Part shown: positions 4,092-5,133 of the stretch, one piece after another
Layout of the letters: each line of letters begins with the position of its first letter
How positions within the stretch are numbered: position 1 is the first letter of the stretch
Position numbers and translations under genes: made by a program
Source of the DNA: Pyrodictiaceae archaeon
GTDB lineage: Archaea; Thermoproteota; Thermoprotei_A; Sulfolobales; Pyrodictiaceae
Assembly: GCA_027046525.1 (NCBI GenBank)
Contig: JALTYD010000132.1
Location: 1 to 5,133 of the forward strand
DNA: 5,133 bases
Reading direction: 5' to 3'
Notes under the pieces: model-generated
Database searches by the model: none
Told to the model about the DNA's origin: nothing
What the model saw: only the letters and a program-made list of their open reading frames with translations

Positions 4092-5133
4092 TTATAGATT
4101 AGCTGTTTTTATGAAGCTAGTTATATACTGTAGTAGCTCCCATCCATGTTCTATTACTGTACCATTTTCGTAGCAGTAGCTCTCATTGAATACTATTTTC
4201 TCCTTGATATTCTTCCAAGACAACATCCATGGTACAGGATCGCCTGTATGAGCTCTTACACTACATGGTGTAGCATGATCTGATGTAACTAGTACTGCTG
4301 TTTTCTCTAAGTCTACTTCTCTGAGTAGTGGTTGTATAAAGTATTCATCTATTAATTCTATACTCTTCTTCTTGGCTCTACAGTCTCCATCATGGCCTGG
4401 TTCATCAGGTCCTTTTAGATGGACATATACTAGTCTATTTCCATCGCGTAGAGCATCTAGAACTGCTTTTAGTCTTACTGGTAGTTCTCTAGGCATATCT
4501 CCTCGTGGAGGAGGAACAGGGTATATTTTCATACCTGCTGCTCTAGCAATACCTATTTCTACGGGCATTTCTACTATTGCAGCTGTAGGAGATAGATTAG
4601 TTATAGATGATATAGAGGGTAGTCTAGGTTTTCTAGATCCTGCATCTCGGAGTAGTATAGCGTTAGCTTGGAGGAGGCCTTTTCTACTACGTTCTCTATT
4701 TATAGGGTGTCTAGATAGTATCTCTAGTGCTTTCTCTATGAATTCATCTACTAGATTACATGTTATTCTAGACTCTGTAGTATTGTCAAGTGGTCTACAT
4801 TTAGGTAGATAGGGGTTGTATTCTCTAACTGCTACTGATACAGCTCCTTCTCTCCTATATGCTGGATCGATATTGTCTACGTTAGAGCTTAGCTTATACT
4901 TACTACTACCGATGATAACTACTGCTCTATGACCTACTGTGTGTTTTATTTTTACATAGCCGTGTTCTCCAAGACTTATGTTATTAATAGCTTCTGCGAG
5001 TTCTTCTGCCTCCCAGTCTTCGAGGCTACGAGCAACTCTTCTATCAATTATTAGTTTTGTATGTGGATCAACAGTTGCAAAATTAGCTCTAAATACAACT
5101 TCGTGTTCTTCGTCTATCTCTAGGCCTGCACCG
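4092..5133 (-). CDS. apgM: 2,3-bisphosphoglycerate-independent phosphoglycerate mutase, archaeal type (5' partial)
   Basis: Interconverts 3-phosphoglycerate and 2-phosphoglycerate in glycolysis/gluconeogenesis; cytosolic, metal-dependent, alkaline phosphatase superfamily. The minus-strand frame is open from the right edge to the TAA at 4092-4094, giving 346 visible residues; the ATG at 4566-4568 is internal. Motifs in protein order are RANFATVD (nt 5090-5067), GHRAVVI (about 4934-4914), HPINRERSRKGLLQANAILL ending near 4650 with RDAG following, KGPDEPGHDGD (4415-4383, metal ligands) and TSDHATPC (4286-4263, metal ligands), then AHTGDPVPW. These are diagnostic of the ApgM family rather than the bacterial GpmI form. 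Family members are about 410-420 residues, so roughly 70 N-terminal residues are missing, including the first metal-binding motif and the catalytic serine. The region after the internal Met (VPPPRGDMPRELPVRLK) departs from the usual ATG-G-DT pattern, but the metal sites are intact. No frameshift was found in the codon-by-codon reading. Confidence 0.95.
   Translation of the reverse strand, partial: GAGLEIDEEHEVVFRANFATVDPHTKLIIDRRVARSLEDWEAEELAEAINNISLGEHGYVKIKHTVGHRAVVIIGSSKYKLSSNVDNIDPAYRREGAVSVAVREYNPYLPKCRPLDNTTESRITCNLVDEFIEKALEILSRHPINRERSRKGLLQANAILLRDAGSRKPRLPSISSITNLSPTAAIVEMPVEIGIARAAGMKIYPVPPPRGDMPRELPVRLKAVLDALRDGNRLVYVHLKGPDEPGHDGDCRAKKKSIELIDEYFIQPLLREVDLEKTAVLVTSDHATPCSVRAHTGDPVPWMLSWKNIKEKIVFNESYCYENGTVIEHGWELLQYITSFIKTANL
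4106..4110 (+). terminator. Possible T5 terminator of the JAMM-motif gene inside apgM
   Basis: The first T run after the plus-strand stop at 4088 is TTTTT at 4106-4110, within the 3' end of the opposing apgM gene. If used, the two mRNAs overlap antisense by about 20 bases or more. No comparable T run is seen on the minus strand just past the apgM stop. Confidence 0.3.

Noticed and set aside
4092..4568. ATG at 4566-4568 as the start of a short 158-residue phosphoglycerate mutase-like protein
   Set aside because: The minus-strand frame continues without a stop to the right edge and encodes further ApgM family motifs.
4372..4812. 146-residue plus-strand reading frame
   Set aside because: It is antisense to conserved apgM motifs including the KGPDEPGHDGD metal site and shows no protein family features.
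1..5133. CRISPR array, insertion sequence, tRNA or rRNA
   Set aside because: No regularly spaced repeats, transposase motifs, terminal inverted repeats, cloverleaf-like segments or rRNA-like sequence were seen; nearly all of the window is coding.

Overview
The window looks like ordinary chromosome from a hyperthermophilic crenarchaeote (Thermoproteota, perhaps a Desulfurococcales/Pyrodictiaceae-like lineage). The evidence is an archaeal-type Rad50 with a CPVC zinc hook, an archaeal 2,3-bisphosphoglycerate-independent phosphoglycerate mutase, a quinone-reductase/DUF1641 pair, archaeal TATA-like elements, GGAGGTGA-type ribosome binding sites, TTG start codons, strongly AGA-biased arginine codons and purine-rich coding strands. 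The lineage is inference from these traits, not from a database match.

Layout. Positions 1-1407 (+) hold the C-terminal half of rad50, cut by the left edge: zinc hook, returning coiled coil, then ABC signature, Walker B, D-loop and H-loop. A 134-bp gap (1408-1541) carries a possible rad50 terminator, two TATA-like boxes and an 18-bp dyad. Positions 1542-2696 (+) encode a sulfide:quinone oxidoreductase-family flavoprotein. Its stop codon overlaps the ribosome binding site of a DUF1641 protein (2711-3169, +), so the two form a coupled operon that ends in a T-rich tract. A 157-bp gap (3170-3326) is rich in structure: a 17-bp-spaced imperfect direct repeat, a TATA-like box, a 10-bp palindrome and a possible leaderless six-codon minigene. 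Positions 3327-4088 (+) encode a protein I cannot name, with a perfect JAMM/MPN metalloprotease motif. It ends 3 bp from the end of apgM, which runs on the minus strand (5133-4092) and is cut by the right edge.

How the genes relate. The oxidoreductase and DUF1641 protein probably work together at the membrane, passing electrons from sulfide or a related sulfur species to quinone. rad50 (DNA double-strand break processing) and apgM (glycolysis/gluconeogenesis) are housekeeping genes with no evident link to them. The least explained locus is the JAMM-motif gene and its leader. The window as a whole has a striking excess of the tetranucleotide CTAG, about 75 copies by hand count. No CRISPR array, insertion sequence, tRNA or rRNA was seen.
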